This document shows positions 32,472-40,781 of a stretch of 40,781 nucleotides of DNA, in pieces (within the stretch, counting starts at the first letter, position 1; the number at the start of each line of letters is the position of its first letter). The translations under genes and the position numbers were made by a program. The notes beneath the pieces were generated by a model, which saw only the letters and a program-made list of their open reading frames with translations, did no database searches and was not told where the DNA came from. The stretch comes from DASUBN01 sp964584665 (GTDB lineage: Bacteria; Pseudomonadota; Gammaproteobacteria; Natronospirales; REEB76): the NCBI GenBank assembly GCA_964584665.1, contig CAZPAO010000018.1, forward strand, positions 1 to 40,781, read 5' to 3'.

Positions 32472-35357
32472 ATGTCGAAGCAGAACCTCGTAAGCAAAGC
32501 CGTCCGCCTGGCCCTCGTGGGCGCAGCCGGGCTCAGCGCCCATGCGGCGCTCGCGGCCGATGACACCACCACGACGGCCGCCACCACCGACCAGGGCAGC
32601 ACCGCCCAGCTCGGCAAGATCGAAGTGACCGGCAGCCGCATCAAGCGCACCGAGCTGGAGCAAGCCCAGCCCGTGACCGTGGTCACTGCCCAGCAGATCA
32701 AGGCCACCGGCCTGCCGACCATCGGCGCCGTGGTCCAGAAGCTGACCTCCACGGGCGCTTCCTTGAGCACCATGGACAACTTCGGCGGCAACTTCCAGTT
32801 CACCGGCGGCGGCCAGAGCACCGTGGACCTGCGCAACCTCGGCGCGCAGCGCGTGCTGGTGCTGGTCAACGGCAAGCGCTGGGCCACCGGCCTCGACGGC
32901 ACCGTGGACCTCAACACCATCCCGGCTTCCGTCATCGACCACGTGGAAGTGCTGCAGGACGGCGCCTCCGCGATCTACGGCTCGGACGCGATCTCCGGCG
33001 TGGTCAACATCATCACCGTGAAGAACTTCAACGGCCGCGAAGCCGACGCCTACATGGGCATCTACAACGGTGACGGCAAATGGGACGGCAAGACCCAGTC
33101 CTATGACTTCACCATGGGCTCGAGCAACGAGACCAGCGGTATGGTGTTCAACGCTTCCTACACCAACCAGGAAGGCATTTCCTCCTCGAGCCGCAACATC
33201 TCCAAGGAACCGATCATCGGCCTGGGCAACTCCGGCGGCAGCTCGGCCATCCCCAACGGCCGCTTCGTGTTCGTGGCGCCCACCACTTCCCCTTGGTCGG
33301 CGTTCTGCGGCGGCAGCACCTGCAACCTGACCATCAAGGACGGAGCGACGCCCGGCGCCAACGGCAAGCTCGACATGAACGACTTCCGCCCCTTCGTGAG
33401 CGGCGGTGCCACCAGCGACCGTTTCAACTATGCGCCGTATAACTACGTGCTCACGCCGGAAGAGCGGTTCAGCACCTACCTCGGCGGCTACACGGACCTG
33501 GCCGACAACCTGACCTTCAAGGTCGATGCGATGTACAGCCACCGCGACTCGCGCCAGCAGTCGGCTCCGGAACCGCTGTTCTTCGCCTCCAGCTCCATCG
33601 CCATCGACATCCCGGCATCGCAGAAGTACAACCCCTTCGGCTTCGACCTGGATGCGGCCAACCCCGCCACCGCGAACCTCGGCCTGCTCGGCCGGCGCAT
33701 GGTGGAGAACGGCCCGCGCCTCTATCACGAGAAGGGCGACACCTTCCACATCAGCACCGGCTTCAACGGCTTCTTCAACGCCGGCGGCAGCGAGTGGGAC
33801 TGGGATGCGAACTACTCCTTCTCCAAGGATTCCGAGATCGACGTCAACGACGGCCACTTCGACGTGAGCCATCTGCGGCTCGCCTTGGGTGACGCGGCGC
33901 TCTGCGCCCAGGTGCAGGGCTGCGTACAGCTCAACATCTTCGGCGGCGCCGGGACGGTGACCCCGGCCATGCTGGACTACATCAAGTACACGGCCCAGAA
34001 CCAGTTCGAGAACAACCAGCGCGTCTACAACCTGGACCTGACCAACAGCAGCCTGTTCACCATGCCGGGCGGCGACGCGGGTCTCGCGCTGGGTTACGAG
34101 CAGCTTGAGCATGACGGCTTCTTCCTGCCGGACTCCGTGGCCCAGAACGGCTATGACAGCTTCAACCCGGGCCGCCCGGTGCTGCCGACCGAAGGCCGCG
34201 AGACCTCCCAGGCCGAATACGTCGAACTGGACATGCCCCTCATCGGCGGCATCAGCGGCGTGAAGTTGCTGGACCTCGACGTCGCGGGCCGCCACACGAA
34301 GTACGACGTGTACGGCACCAGCGACACCTACCGCTGGGGCCTGAAGTACCAGCCGAACGACGAATGGCTGGTGCGCACCAGCTGGTCGCAGGGCTTCCGC
34401 GCCCCGACCATCCAGGACCTGTTCTCGGCGGGCACCAACTTCTCCGCGAACATCCTGGATCCCTGCAGCAACACGAACCCGGCCACCAGCGCTGCACTGA
34501 CGCCGGCTCCGACCTGCGCCCTGCTGGGGGCTCCGTCCTACGCCCAGCCGAACGCGCAGATCAACACGCTGGAGATCGGCAACTCGCACCTGAAGCCCGA
34601 GACTTCCATCTCGCGCACCATCGGGTTCGTGTACAGCCCCAACTGGCTCGCCGGCTTCAACCTGAACATGGACTACTACAAGATCGAGGTGGATAACATC
34701 ATCCAGCCGATCAGCGGCCAGATCATCCTGAACAGCTGCTATACGCAGACCCTGGCGACGTCCAACGCCGCGGACTGCGCGTTGATCACCCGCACGGCCT
34801 TCGGCGCCATCCAGACGCTGCGGGACCAGGTGACCAACGTCGGCACCACCACCACCTCCGGCATCGACATCAGCGCGACCTACGCCTTCCCGAGCACCTC
34901 GGTGGGCGACTTCAAGCTGAGCTTCGACGACACGCACATCAAGTCGTTCCAGCAGGTGTTCCCGAACCCCACGGGTCCGGCCACGGTGATCGAGCTTGCA
35001 GGCGTGGAGCGCGGCGGCTCGGTGTTCCCGTTCGGCGTGCCGCGTGACAAGGCCCGCCTGGCGCTGGATTGGGCGGGCGGCGCCTGGTCGGCCCAGTACG
35101 CCATGCGCTTCGTCCGTTCTATGGTCGAGGAGAACAACGGCGCCCCCACGGGCGTGCACATCGGCACGACCGTGTACCACGACGTGCAGGGCAACTACGA
35201 CATGGACTCGATCAAGACGACGTTCACCTTCGGCGTGCGCAACCTGTTCGCCAAGCAGCCGCCGTCCTCGACGGTGCAGGAGCTCAACAACTTCGACCCG
35301 ACGTTGTATGACATCCCCGGCCGCTTCGTGTACGGCCGCCTGTCGGTGAAATTCTGA
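32472..35357 (+). CDS. TonB-dependent outer-membrane receptor
   Basis: 961 residues. The signal peptide ends LSAHAALAAD (about residue 28). A TonB-box-like GKIEVTGSRIKR (about 50-60) precedes the plug domain (about 65-195), with VLVLVNGKRWATGLDG, SVIDHVEVLQDGASAIYGSD and ISGVVNIITVKNF. The rest is the 22-strand barrel, with SWSQGFRAPTIQDLFSAGTN, NLKPETS-like HLKPETSISRTIGF and the C-terminal VYGRLSVKF ending in Phe as outer-membrane barrels do. It imports a scarce ligand using TonB energy; the ligand is not deducible. Paired cysteines occur in extracellular loops (FCGGSTCN, CAQVQGC). The ATG at 32472 follows AGGGAGA. It is closed by a strong terminator and flanked on both sides by sulfotransferase paralogues. 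Confidence 0.95.
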   Translation: MSKQNLVSKAVRLALVGAAGLSAHAALAADDTTTTAATTDQGSTAQLGKIEVTGSRIKRTELEQAQPVTVVTAQQIKATGLPTIGAVVQKLTSTGASLSTMDNFGGNFQFTGGGQSTVDLRNLGAQRVLVLVNGKRWATGLDGTVDLNTIPASVIDHVEVLQDGASAIYGSDAISGVVNIITVKNFNGREADAYMGIYNGDGKWDGKTQSYDFTMGSSNETSGMVFNASYTNQEGISSSSRNISKEPIIGLGNSGGSSAIPNGRFVFVAPTTSPWSAFCGGSTCNLTIKDGATPGANGKLDMNDFRPFVSGGATSDRFNYAPYNYVLTPEERFSTYLGGYTDLADNLTFKVDAMYSHRDSRQQSAPEPLFFASSSIAIDIPASQKYNPFGFDLDAANPATANLGLLGRRMVENGPRLYHEKGDTFHISTGFNGFFNAGGSEWDWDANYSFSKDSEIDVNDGHFDVSHLRLALGDAALCAQVQGCVQLNIFGGAGTVTPAMLDYIKYTAQNQFENNQRVYNLDLTNSSLFTMPGGDAGLALGYEQLEHDGFFLPDSVAQNGYDSFNPGRPVLPTEGRETSQAEYVELDMPLIGGISGVKLLDLDVAGRHTKYDVYGTSDTYRWGLKYQPNDEWLVRTSWSQGFRAPTIQDLFSAGTNFSANILDPCSNTNPATSAALTPAPTCALLGAPSYAQPNAQINTLEIGNSHLKPETSISRTIGFVYSPNWLAGFNLNMDYYKIEVDNIIQPISGQIILNSCYTQTLATSNAADCALITRTAFGAIQTLRDQVTNVGTTTTSGIDISATYAFPSTSVGDFKLSFDDTHIKSFQQVFPNPTGPATVIELAGVERGGSVFPFGVPRDKARLALDWAGGAWSAQYAMRFVRSMVEENNGAPTGVHIGTTVYHDVQGNYDMDSIKTTFTFGVRNLFAKQPPSSTVQELNNFDPTLYDIPGRFVYGRLSVKF

Positions 35358-35396
35358 TAGCGGGGAAATAGAACAAGAACGAGTGGGGTAACTGAG

Positions 35397-35430
35397 ACCC
35401 CGCGGTCCGCAAGGACCGCGGGGTTTTTTT
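35397..35430 (+). terminator. Strong intrinsic terminator of the TonB receptor gene
   Basis: A perfect 12-bp stem (35397-35408 with 35413-35424), loop GCAA, with a run of seven T (35424-35430). Confidence 0.95.
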
Positions 35431-35513
35431 AACAACAGGATGTTGTTATGCCGCGTAGCACAGGGAGGTGCGAGAGCGGCGTCGCGATGTTCTGCTACGT
35501 CAAAAAAGAAGCG

Positions 35514-37133
35514 TTAGTCGTATCCCAAACGCTTTGCGAATGGCTCCAGAACCGGCAGCACCGTCGCCAGCTGCGCCTCGTACCGGCGCCAACGTTGTTT
35601 CGCCCTCTGATAGATGGGCTGGGCGACCTGGTGATAGCTCGGCGTGTTGATGCGCTTGGCCCGGGCGGTCTGCTGAAAATCCAACACCCTGGGCTCCCAT
35701 TCCAACCCCAGGAACTCCAGCAGCCGGCGCGCCTCCTTCTCGGTGTCCGCCACCACGTCCTCGTAGCGGATGCGGTGCGCGGCCTCCGGCAGGCGATCCA
35801 GGGAGTCCAGGCCGACCTGCATCACCGCAGCGTAGTAGCTCGCCGTCTCCTCCAGGGAGAGGAAATGGCGCATGCCTTCGTTCAGGGTGAAGGTCTGCAT
35901 GAAGCAGGAGAGCACCACGTCCCGCGGGTCGCGCAGGGCGTAGATGAACTTGGCGGAAGGGAACAGACGCCGGATCAGAGGCATGAACACGCTGTTCAAG
36001 GGCAGCTTGTCCACGAACATGGCCTGCGGGTCCCGCTCCGGCATGAACTCCGCCACCCGTTGCCAGTAGGCGAGCCGCCATGCGGCGAGCGCGGCTCCAT
36101 CCGCAGACAGGAACGTTTCCATGCCCGCATCCGTGAGGGCATGTCCGCGCAACACGTCCTGCAGCGTGTCCTGCTCTTCCAGCACGGCGATGCGGCCGTG
36201 ACCCGAGAGGATCTGGTCCAGCAGCGTGGTGCCGGAGCGCGGGAAGCCCACCAGGAACACCGGCCCTTCCCCTTCGTCGGCAGGTCCCGCTGCCAGCAAG
36301 GCATCCCGGTAACGGGCCATGCGGGCGGCCGCATCGAACCCATAGGCGCCGGGTTCCACCGGACGCAGCATCGTCTTCAAGGCCTGCTTGGCGGTGAGGA
36401 ACTGGGGCCAGGCCCGCTCCGGCTGCTCCAGGCGGTCGTAGACCGCTCCCAGGCGTCCCGCGGCCAAGGCCCGGTTACGCGGCACGAGCGAGTCGAGCTG
36501 CAGCAAAACTTCCAGGCGCGTTATGGCCGCCTGCTCGCGGCCCGCGCGCAGATCCAGCTGCGCCTGGGTGAGGTTGCCGACCGCTTCGGTCGGATCCGCG
36601 GCGAGGGCGACGGCGCTCCAGCGCTCCGCCTCCTCCAATGCATTGCCCTGCTCCAGCAGCGCCGCCAATGCCCCTGCGGCGGGCGCGTGGCGCGGCGAGC
36701 GGCGCAGGGTCTCGCGATAGGCGTGTTCGGCACCGTAGAGGTCGCCCTGGTCCTCGCTCAGGACCGCGATGTTGAACTGCGACTCCGCGTCCTCGGGATC
36801 CATGAGCGTGAGCCGCGTGAACGCCGTGAGCGCACCGCCGCTGTCGCCCGCACCCGCGGAGAGCACACCCAGGTTGCGCAGGAGCTGCCGGTCCGCGGGC
36901 TTGAGGGCGGCCGCGTGGCGTATCAGATGCAAGGCATTGCCGAGATCGCCGCCCTGGAACAGGCAGAGCGCCAGCAGATGCAGGGCATCGGGCATCTCCG
37001 GCGCGAGCTTGAGCACCTGCTCCGCGGTAGCGGCAGCACGCCGCAGTTCGCCGCGGGCGAAAGCCGCCGAGGCCTCGCCCATGAGGCGATGGATCTCGGC
37101 CGCGGTCCCGGAGAGGGGCGGATGTCCTGCCAT
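35514..37133 (-). CDS. TPR-repeat sulfotransferase family protein (third of three)
   Basis: 539 residues. TPR units occupy about residues 15-220. The sulfotransferase domain has FLVGFPRSGTTLLDQIL (about 289-305), VLEEQDTLQ, FVDKLPLNSVFM and the 3'-phosphate site FIYALRDPRDVVLSCFM. The end AQPIYQRAKQRWRRYEAQL matches the second paralogue. There is no signal peptide. It stands alone, convergent with the TonB receptor and divergent from rlmM (61 bp). It is a close relative of the second gene, so the cluster probably arose by duplication around the receptor. Confidence 0.88.
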   Translation of the reverse strand: MAGHPPLSGTAAEIHRLMGEASAAFARGELRRAAATAEQVLKLAPEMPDALHLLALCLFQGGDLGNALHLIRHAAALKPADRQLLRNLGVLSAGAGDSGGALTAFTRLTLMDPEDAESQFNIAVLSEDQGDLYGAEHAYRETLRRSPRHAPAAGALAALLEQGNALEEAERWSAVALAADPTEAVGNLTQAQLDLRAGREQAAITRLEVLLQLDSLVPRNRALAAGRLGAVYDRLEQPERAWPQFLTAKQALKTMLRPVEPGAYGFDAAARMARYRDALLAAGPADEGEGPVFLVGFPRSGTTLLDQILSGHGRIAVLEEQDTLQDVLRGHALTDAGMETFLSADGAALAAWRLAYWQRVAEFMPERDPQAMFVDKLPLNSVFMPLIRRLFPSAKFIYALRDPRDVVLSCFMQTFTLNEGMRHFLSLEETASYYAAVMQVGLDSLDRLPEAAHRIRYEDVVADTEKEARRLLEFLGLEWEPRVLDFQQTARAKRINTPSYHQVAQPIYQRAKQRWRRYEAQLATVLPVLEPFAKRLGYD

Positions 37134-37194
37134 GCAGTGCCGGTCTATATATGGGTGAACAGCTATCTTACCCCGCGGCCGGGTGCGTGTTTAA

Positions 37195-38196
37195 ATGCGC
37201 GCCATGGAAGACATCTGGGTCCTGCAATGCCGTCCGGGTTTCGAGGCGGAATGCGCCGTCGAAGCCGGCGGCTCGCCCGTGGCGGAAGGCGTTGTGACCG
37301 CGGGACGCTCGGCACCCTTGCTCAAGCGCGTGTTCGCGCGGCAGGCGTTCCGGCAGGTGGCCTTCCTCGAAGACCTGCCCGCGGGTGACCGCATCGATCC
37401 GATCCTCAAGGTGCTCGCAGCCCATCCTGGCCCCGTCGGTGACATCCTGATGGAGAACCCGGACACCAATGCCGGCAAGGAGCTCGCGGGCTTCATCAAG
37501 CGCTTCGCGCCGCCGCTGAAGTCGGCGCTGGCGAAGCGCGGCCTACCGGTGTTCAAGAAAGCCGAGCGGCGCCTGCATCTACTCTTCACCGACTCGAAAC
37601 AAGTGCGCATCGGCTTCTCCTCCGGAGCCGAGGGGAGCCCGCTGCCGAACGGCATCCTGCGGCTCAAATTCCCCCATGAGGCGCCGAGCCGCTCGACCCT
37701 TAAGCTCGAGGAGGCGCTGCTCACCTTCCTGGACGAGTCCGAACGCGAAGACTTGCTGCGCCCGGGCCTCAGGGCCGTGGATCTCGGCGCCGCCCCCGGC
37801 GGCTGGACCTGGCAGATGGTGCGGCGCAGCATCCGCGTCACCGCCGTGGACAATGGTCCGATGCAGCCCGAACTCATGGACTCAGGGCTCGTGGAGCACC
37901 GGCGCGAGGACGGCTTCCGTTTCCGGCCGGCGAAACCGGTGGACTGGCTGCTCTGCGACATGGTGGAACAGCCCCAGCGCATCGCCGCGCTCATGGGCGA
38001 TTGGCTCCTCAGGGGCGACTGCCGGCGGGTCATCTTCAACCTCAAGCTCCCCATGAAGCGGCGCTGGGAATCCCTCCAGGACTGCCTGGACGGCCTCTCC
38101 GGCCGTCTGAGAGATGAAGGCCTGGATCACCGGCTCCTCTGCAAGCAGCTCTACCACGACCGCGAGGAAGTGACGGCTTATATCAGCCTGCATTGA
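37195..38196 (+). CDS. rlmM: 23S rRNA C2498 2'-O-methyltransferase
   Basis: 333 residues. The THUMP-like N-terminal part is about residues 1-150, followed by a Rossmann methyltransferase domain with the SAM loop AVDLGAAPGGWTWQM (about 197-211). VDWLLCDMVEQP and FNLKLPMKRRW supply catalytic Asp and Lys of the K-D-K-E set, and VTAYISLH closes the protein. It modifies 23S rRNA before ribosome assembly. The ATG at 37195 is used; a second ATG at 37204 is equally possible as neither has a clear ribosome binding site. E. coli RlmM is slightly longer (366). Confidence 0.94.
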   Translation: MRAMEDIWVLQCRPGFEAECAVEAGGSPVAEGVVTAGRSAPLLKRVFARQAFRQVAFLEDLPAGDRIDPILKVLAAHPGPVGDILMENPDTNAGKELAGFIKRFAPPLKSALAKRGLPVFKKAERRLHLLFTDSKQVRIGFSSGAEGSPLPNGILRLKFPHEAPSRSTLKLEEALLTFLDESEREDLLRPGLRAVDLGAAPGGWTWQMVRRSIRVTAVDNGPMQPELMDSGLVEHRREDGFRFRPAKPVDWLLCDMVEQPQRIAALMGDWLLRGDCRRVIFNLKLPMKRRWESLQDCLDGLSGRLRDEGLDHRLLCKQLYHDREEVTAYISLH

Positions 38197-38209
38197 GAGC
38201 GGACCGGTA

Positions 38210-38238
38210 TTACAATCGGGCTCCCCTCAGCATATAAA
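38210..38238 (+). promoter_or_regulatory. Sigma-70 promoter of pepQ
   Basis: TTACAA (38210-38215) and TATAAA (38233-38238) are exactly 17 bp apart. Initiation 6-8 bp downstream would fall at about 38245, only about 9 nt before the ATG at 38254. Confidence 0.6.
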
Positions 38239-38253
38239 AATAGGCATGGCCCC

Positions 38254-39579
38254 ATGAGCGACGTCCTGGCCCGTGAATACCCGGCTCACCTGGCCTCGGT
38301 GCGGCGGCATTTCGATGCGGCCATGCAGGCCGCGGGCTGCGACCAAGTGGCGATCTACGCCGGCGCGCTGCACTACCAGTTCCTGGACGACGCGCCCTAC
38401 CCCTTCAAGGTGAACCCCCAGTTCAAGTGGTGGCTGCCCCTCACGGAGGCCCACGATTCCTTCGTGGTCTACACCGCCGGCAAGAAACCGGTGCTGCTCT
38501 ACTTCCAGCCGGACGACTACTGGCACGTGCCGCCGGCCCCGCCCGCGGGTTATTGGGTCGAGCACTTCGACGTGCGGGTGCTGAAGGATGCCGCTTCCGT
38601 CCGCGCGGAGTTGCCATCTGCATCCAAGCGCGCTTTCATCGGGGAATGGCGGGAGGAGTTCAAGGATTGGGGCTTCGCTTCCGTGAACCCCGAGTCGCTG
38701 CTGAACCCGCTGCACTATGTCCGCGCCGCCAAGACCGGCTATGAGCTGGAGTGCATGCGCCGCGCCAACATGTCGGCGGTGCGGGGTCATCTCGCCGCGG
38801 AACAGGCTTTCCGCGCCGGCGCCTCGGAGTTCGAGATCCACGACGCCTTCGTGCGGGGCTCCGGCGAACCGGACGATGCCCACGCCTACCACGCCATCGT
38901 GGCCCTGAACGAGCACGCGGCGACGCTGCATTACCAGCATTGGCACAAGGGCAAGCCGGCACAGCATCATTCCTTCCTCATCGATGCCGGCACCCAGTAC
39001 CACGGCTACGCCTCGGACGTGACCCGCACCTATTCCGCGGCGAAGGACGAGTTCCAGGCGCTCATCGACGCCATGGACAAGGAACAGCAGACCATGGGCG
39101 CCAAGGTGAAGCCCGGCCTCGACTTCGCGGCGCTGCATCTCGAATGCCACCACGCGGTGGGCCGCCTGCTGGAGCAGTTCGCCATCGTGAAGCTGCCGGC
39201 GGAGGCCATCGTGGACTCCGGCGTCACCCGCACCTTCCTGCCCCACGGACTCGGGCATCTCCTGGGCTTGCAGACCCACGACGTGGGCGGCTTCATGGCC
39301 GGCCCCGCCGGCGGCGTGCTGCCCAAGCCCGAGGGACATCCGTATCTGCGCACCACCCGCACCCTCGGCGAGGGTTTCGTGGTGACGATCGAACCGGGCC
39401 TCTACTTCATCGATGCGCTGCTCGCGGAACTGAAGGCCAGCGACCAGGGCAAGTTCGTGGACTGGAAGAAGGTGGATGCCTTGCGCAAGTTCGGCGGCAT
39501 CCGCATCGAAGACAACGTGGTGGCCAAGGCCGCCGGGCCTGAAAATCTGACGCGGGATGCATTTCGCGCGGTGGCTTGA
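38254..39579 (+). CDS. pepQ: Xaa-Pro dipeptidase (M24B, PepQ-like)
   Basis: 441 residues; cuts X-Pro dipeptides in the cytoplasm with two metal ions. The N-terminal creatinase-like domain (about 1-160) is followed by the pita-bread domain. Metal ligands are visible: Asp in FLIDAGTQYHGYASDVTR (two), His in LPHGLGHLLGLQTHD, Glu in VTIEPGLYFI and Glu in GGIRIEDNVV. The length matches PepQ (E. coli 443). A good promoter lies close upstream but no Shine-Dalgarno is seen. The gene ends in its own terminator. Confidence 0.95.
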   Translation: MSDVLAREYPAHLASVRRHFDAAMQAAGCDQVAIYAGALHYQFLDDAPYPFKVNPQFKWWLPLTEAHDSFVVYTAGKKPVLLYFQPDDYWHVPPAPPAGYWVEHFDVRVLKDAASVRAELPSASKRAFIGEWREEFKDWGFASVNPESLLNPLHYVRAAKTGYELECMRRANMSAVRGHLAAEQAFRAGASEFEIHDAFVRGSGEPDDAHAYHAIVALNEHAATLHYQHWHKGKPAQHHSFLIDAGTQYHGYASDVTRTYSAAKDEFQALIDAMDKEQQTMGAKVKPGLDFAALHLECHHAVGRLLEQFAIVKLPAEAIVDSGVTRTFLPHGLGHLLGLQTHDVGGFMAGPAGGVLPKPEGHPYLRTTRTLGEGFVVTIEPGLYFIDALLAELKASDQGKFVDWKKVDALRKFGGIRIEDNVVAKAAGPENLTRDAFRAVA

Positions 39580-39596
39580 GACCGATATGAAGAGAT

Positions 39597-39625
39597 AGAC
39601 CGGCCGAAAGGCCGGTCTCGTTTTT
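39597..39625 (+). terminator. Intrinsic terminator of pepQ
   Basis: AGACCGGCC (39597-39605) pairs with GGCCGGTCT (39610-39618), loop GAAA, then CG and five T. Confidence 0.92.
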
Positions 39626-39640
39626 CAAAGGAGGAAAAAT

Positions 39641-40781
39641 ATGAAGAAGTTCGCCTTCACCGTCCTGTTGTCCCTCTCCTGCCTCGGCTTCACTGTCCAC
39701 GCGGACGACGCCCCAGCCGCCGGCAGCAAGGCCGCGGTGCCGGAAGCGAAGCCGGTGCCGAAGGAGGAGAAGTCCGTAAGCCATCACAGCCTCGACATCG
39801 GCGGCCGTTCCATCGCCTACACCGCCACCTTCGGCAACCTCGTCATCAAGAACGACAAGGACGAGCCCACGGCGACCATGTCTTATGTGGCCTACGTGCA
39901 GGACGGCGTGAAGGATACGGACCACCGTCCCGTGACCTTCCTCTACAACGGCGGACCCGGCTCCTCCTCCATCTGGCTGCACATGGGCGCCTTCGGCCCC
40001 ATGCGCGTGGTGACGAGCAACGCGGAGCCCACGCCGCCGCCTCCTTATGACCTCGTACCCAACCAGGAGAGCCTGCTGGACAAGAGCGACCTCGTGTTCA
40101 TCGACGCGGTCTCCACCGGCATGAGCCAGCCCGTGGGCAAGGCCGAGGGCAAGGACTTCTGGGGCGTGGACCAGGACGTGGACGCCTTCGGCCGCTTCAT
40201 CCAGCGCTACATCAGCGTCAACGGCCGCTGGAACAGCCCCAAGTTCCTGCTGGGTGAGAGCTACGGCACCACCCGCTCCGCCAACCTGGTGGATTGGCTG
40301 CAGGGCAAGGGCGTGGCCATGAACGGCGTGATCCTGGTGTCCTCGGTGCTGAACTACGGCGACACCATGGCCGGCACCGACCTCGAGTACATCACCTATC
40401 TGCCCTCCTTCGCCGCCATCGCCTGGCAGCACGGCAAGCTGCCGCAGAAACCGGCGAACATAAATGCCTTCCTGCAGGAAGTGCGGGCCTTCGCCCGCGG
40501 CGAGTACGCAGAGGCCCTGTTCCAGGGCGACACGCTGCCCCAAGCCGAATACGACGCGGTACTGCACAAGCTCCACGCCTACACCGGCTTGAGCGAGGGC
40601 TACCTGCGTGACGCGCACCTGAAGGTGAGTGCCTCACGCTTCCGCGTGGAACTCCTGCGCGACGAAGGCCACACCGTGGGCCGCTACGACGCGCGCTTCG
40701 AGGGCATCAACCTCGACAACGCGGAAGAGACGCCGGACTACGACGCCTCCGACACCGCCATCACGGCCGCCTTCACCGCCG
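39641..40781 (+). CDS. S10 family serine carboxypeptidase, exported (cut by window edge)
   Basis: About 380 codons are visible; the gene continues past the right edge. The signal peptide ends near FTVHADDAP (about residue 22), so the enzyme is periplasmic or secreted. The oxyanion-hole motif FLYNGGPGSSSIW (about 105) and the nucleophile in LLGESYGTTR (about 206) are those of S10 carboxypeptidases; the Asp and His of the triad should lie beyond the edge. LVFIDAVSTGMSQPVG also matches. A near-perfect AAAGGAGG precedes the ATG at 39641. It follows pepQ, another peptidase, but is separated from it by a terminator. Confidence 0.93.
   Translation, partial: MKKFAFTVLLSLSCLGFTVHADDAPAAGSKAAVPEAKPVPKEEKSVSHHSLDIGGRSIAYTATFGNLVIKNDKDEPTATMSYVAYVQDGVKDTDHRPVTFLYNGGPGSSSIWLHMGAFGPMRVVTSNAEPTPPPPYDLVPNQESLLDKSDLVFIDAVSTGMSQPVGKAEGKDFWGVDQDVDAFGRFIQRYISVNGRWNSPKFLLGESYGTTRSANLVDWLQGKGVAMNGVILVSSVLNYGDTMAGTDLEYITYLPSFAAIAWQHGKLPQKPANINAFLQEVRAFARGEYAEALFQGDTLPQAEYDAVLHKLHAYTGLSEGYLRDAHLKVSASRFRVELLRDEGHTVGRYDARFEGINLDNAEETPDYDASDTAITAAFTA

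Noticed and set aside
32457..35435. A 992-residue open frame on the minus strand opposite the TonB receptor
   Set aside because: It is a shadow of the receptor gene in GC-rich codons. It has His/Val/Glu/Gly-rich low-complexity composition, no domain motif and no ribosome binding site.
35448..37388. A 646-residue open frame antisense to the third sulfotransferase and running into rlmM
   Set aside because: The opposite strand has clear PAPS motifs and TPRs, and the end overlaps rlmM. Composition is that of an antisense shadow.

Overview
The window is GC-rich, tightly packed bacterial chromosome from a gammaproteobacterium. The order yicC-gmk-rpoZ-spoT beside rph-rdgB-hemW, and pilMNOPQ beside aroK-aroB, is typical of that class. 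TonB-dependent uptake plus several TPR-sulfotransferases suggest an environmental lineage of the Xanthomonadales/Nevskiales/Steroidobacter kind, but sequence alone does not fix the genus. I see no tRNA, rRNA, transposase, phage gene or CRISPR array.

Layout. 1-3020 (minus): yicC, gmk, rpoZ and the start of spoT, a nucleotide and stringent-response operon. 3084-7043 (plus): a PP2C phosphatase, rph, rdgB, hemW and a Rof-like Rho inhibitor. 7044-7473 is a 430-bp AT-rich gap with at least three DnaA boxes, a possible replication origin or DnaA-controlled region, followed by an rpmE leader. 7474-10088 (plus): rpmE, gltA and an FkbM-type methyltransferase. 10093-13335 (minus): a nucleotidyltransferase-like protein of unknown role and mrcA. 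13522-25163 (plus): pilMNOPQ, an AT-richer Ig-like lipoprotein, aroK, aroB, dgt, pyrF and hemE. 25351-26745 (minus): a membrane M48 protease. 26904-28712 (plus): peptidase E, a 41-residue THX ribosomal protein, an FKBP-type lipoprotein and a DUF4156-like lipoprotein. 28709-37133: three TPR-sulfotransferases (minus) around one large TonB-dependent receptor (plus). 37195-40781 (plus): rlmM, a Xaa-Pro dipeptidase and a cut-off S10 serine carboxypeptidase.

How the genes work together. Most are housekeeping: guanine nucleotide and (p)ppGpp metabolism, RNA 3'-end trimming, dITP clean-up, haem and pyrimidine synthesis, aromatic amino acids, cell wall and type IV pilus assembly. The accessory part is the sulfotransferase/TonB receptor block. 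It looks like a cell-surface modification or uptake system that has not been characterised, with peptidases nearby.

The least expected content lies between genes. There are two families of modular hairpin repeats whose stems differ between copies but remain self-complementary, while the linkers are conserved. One pair is at 1442-1516 and 10816-10950, the other at 3874-4066 and 25159-25284. A third, 121-bp imperfect inverted repeat spans the start of hemW.
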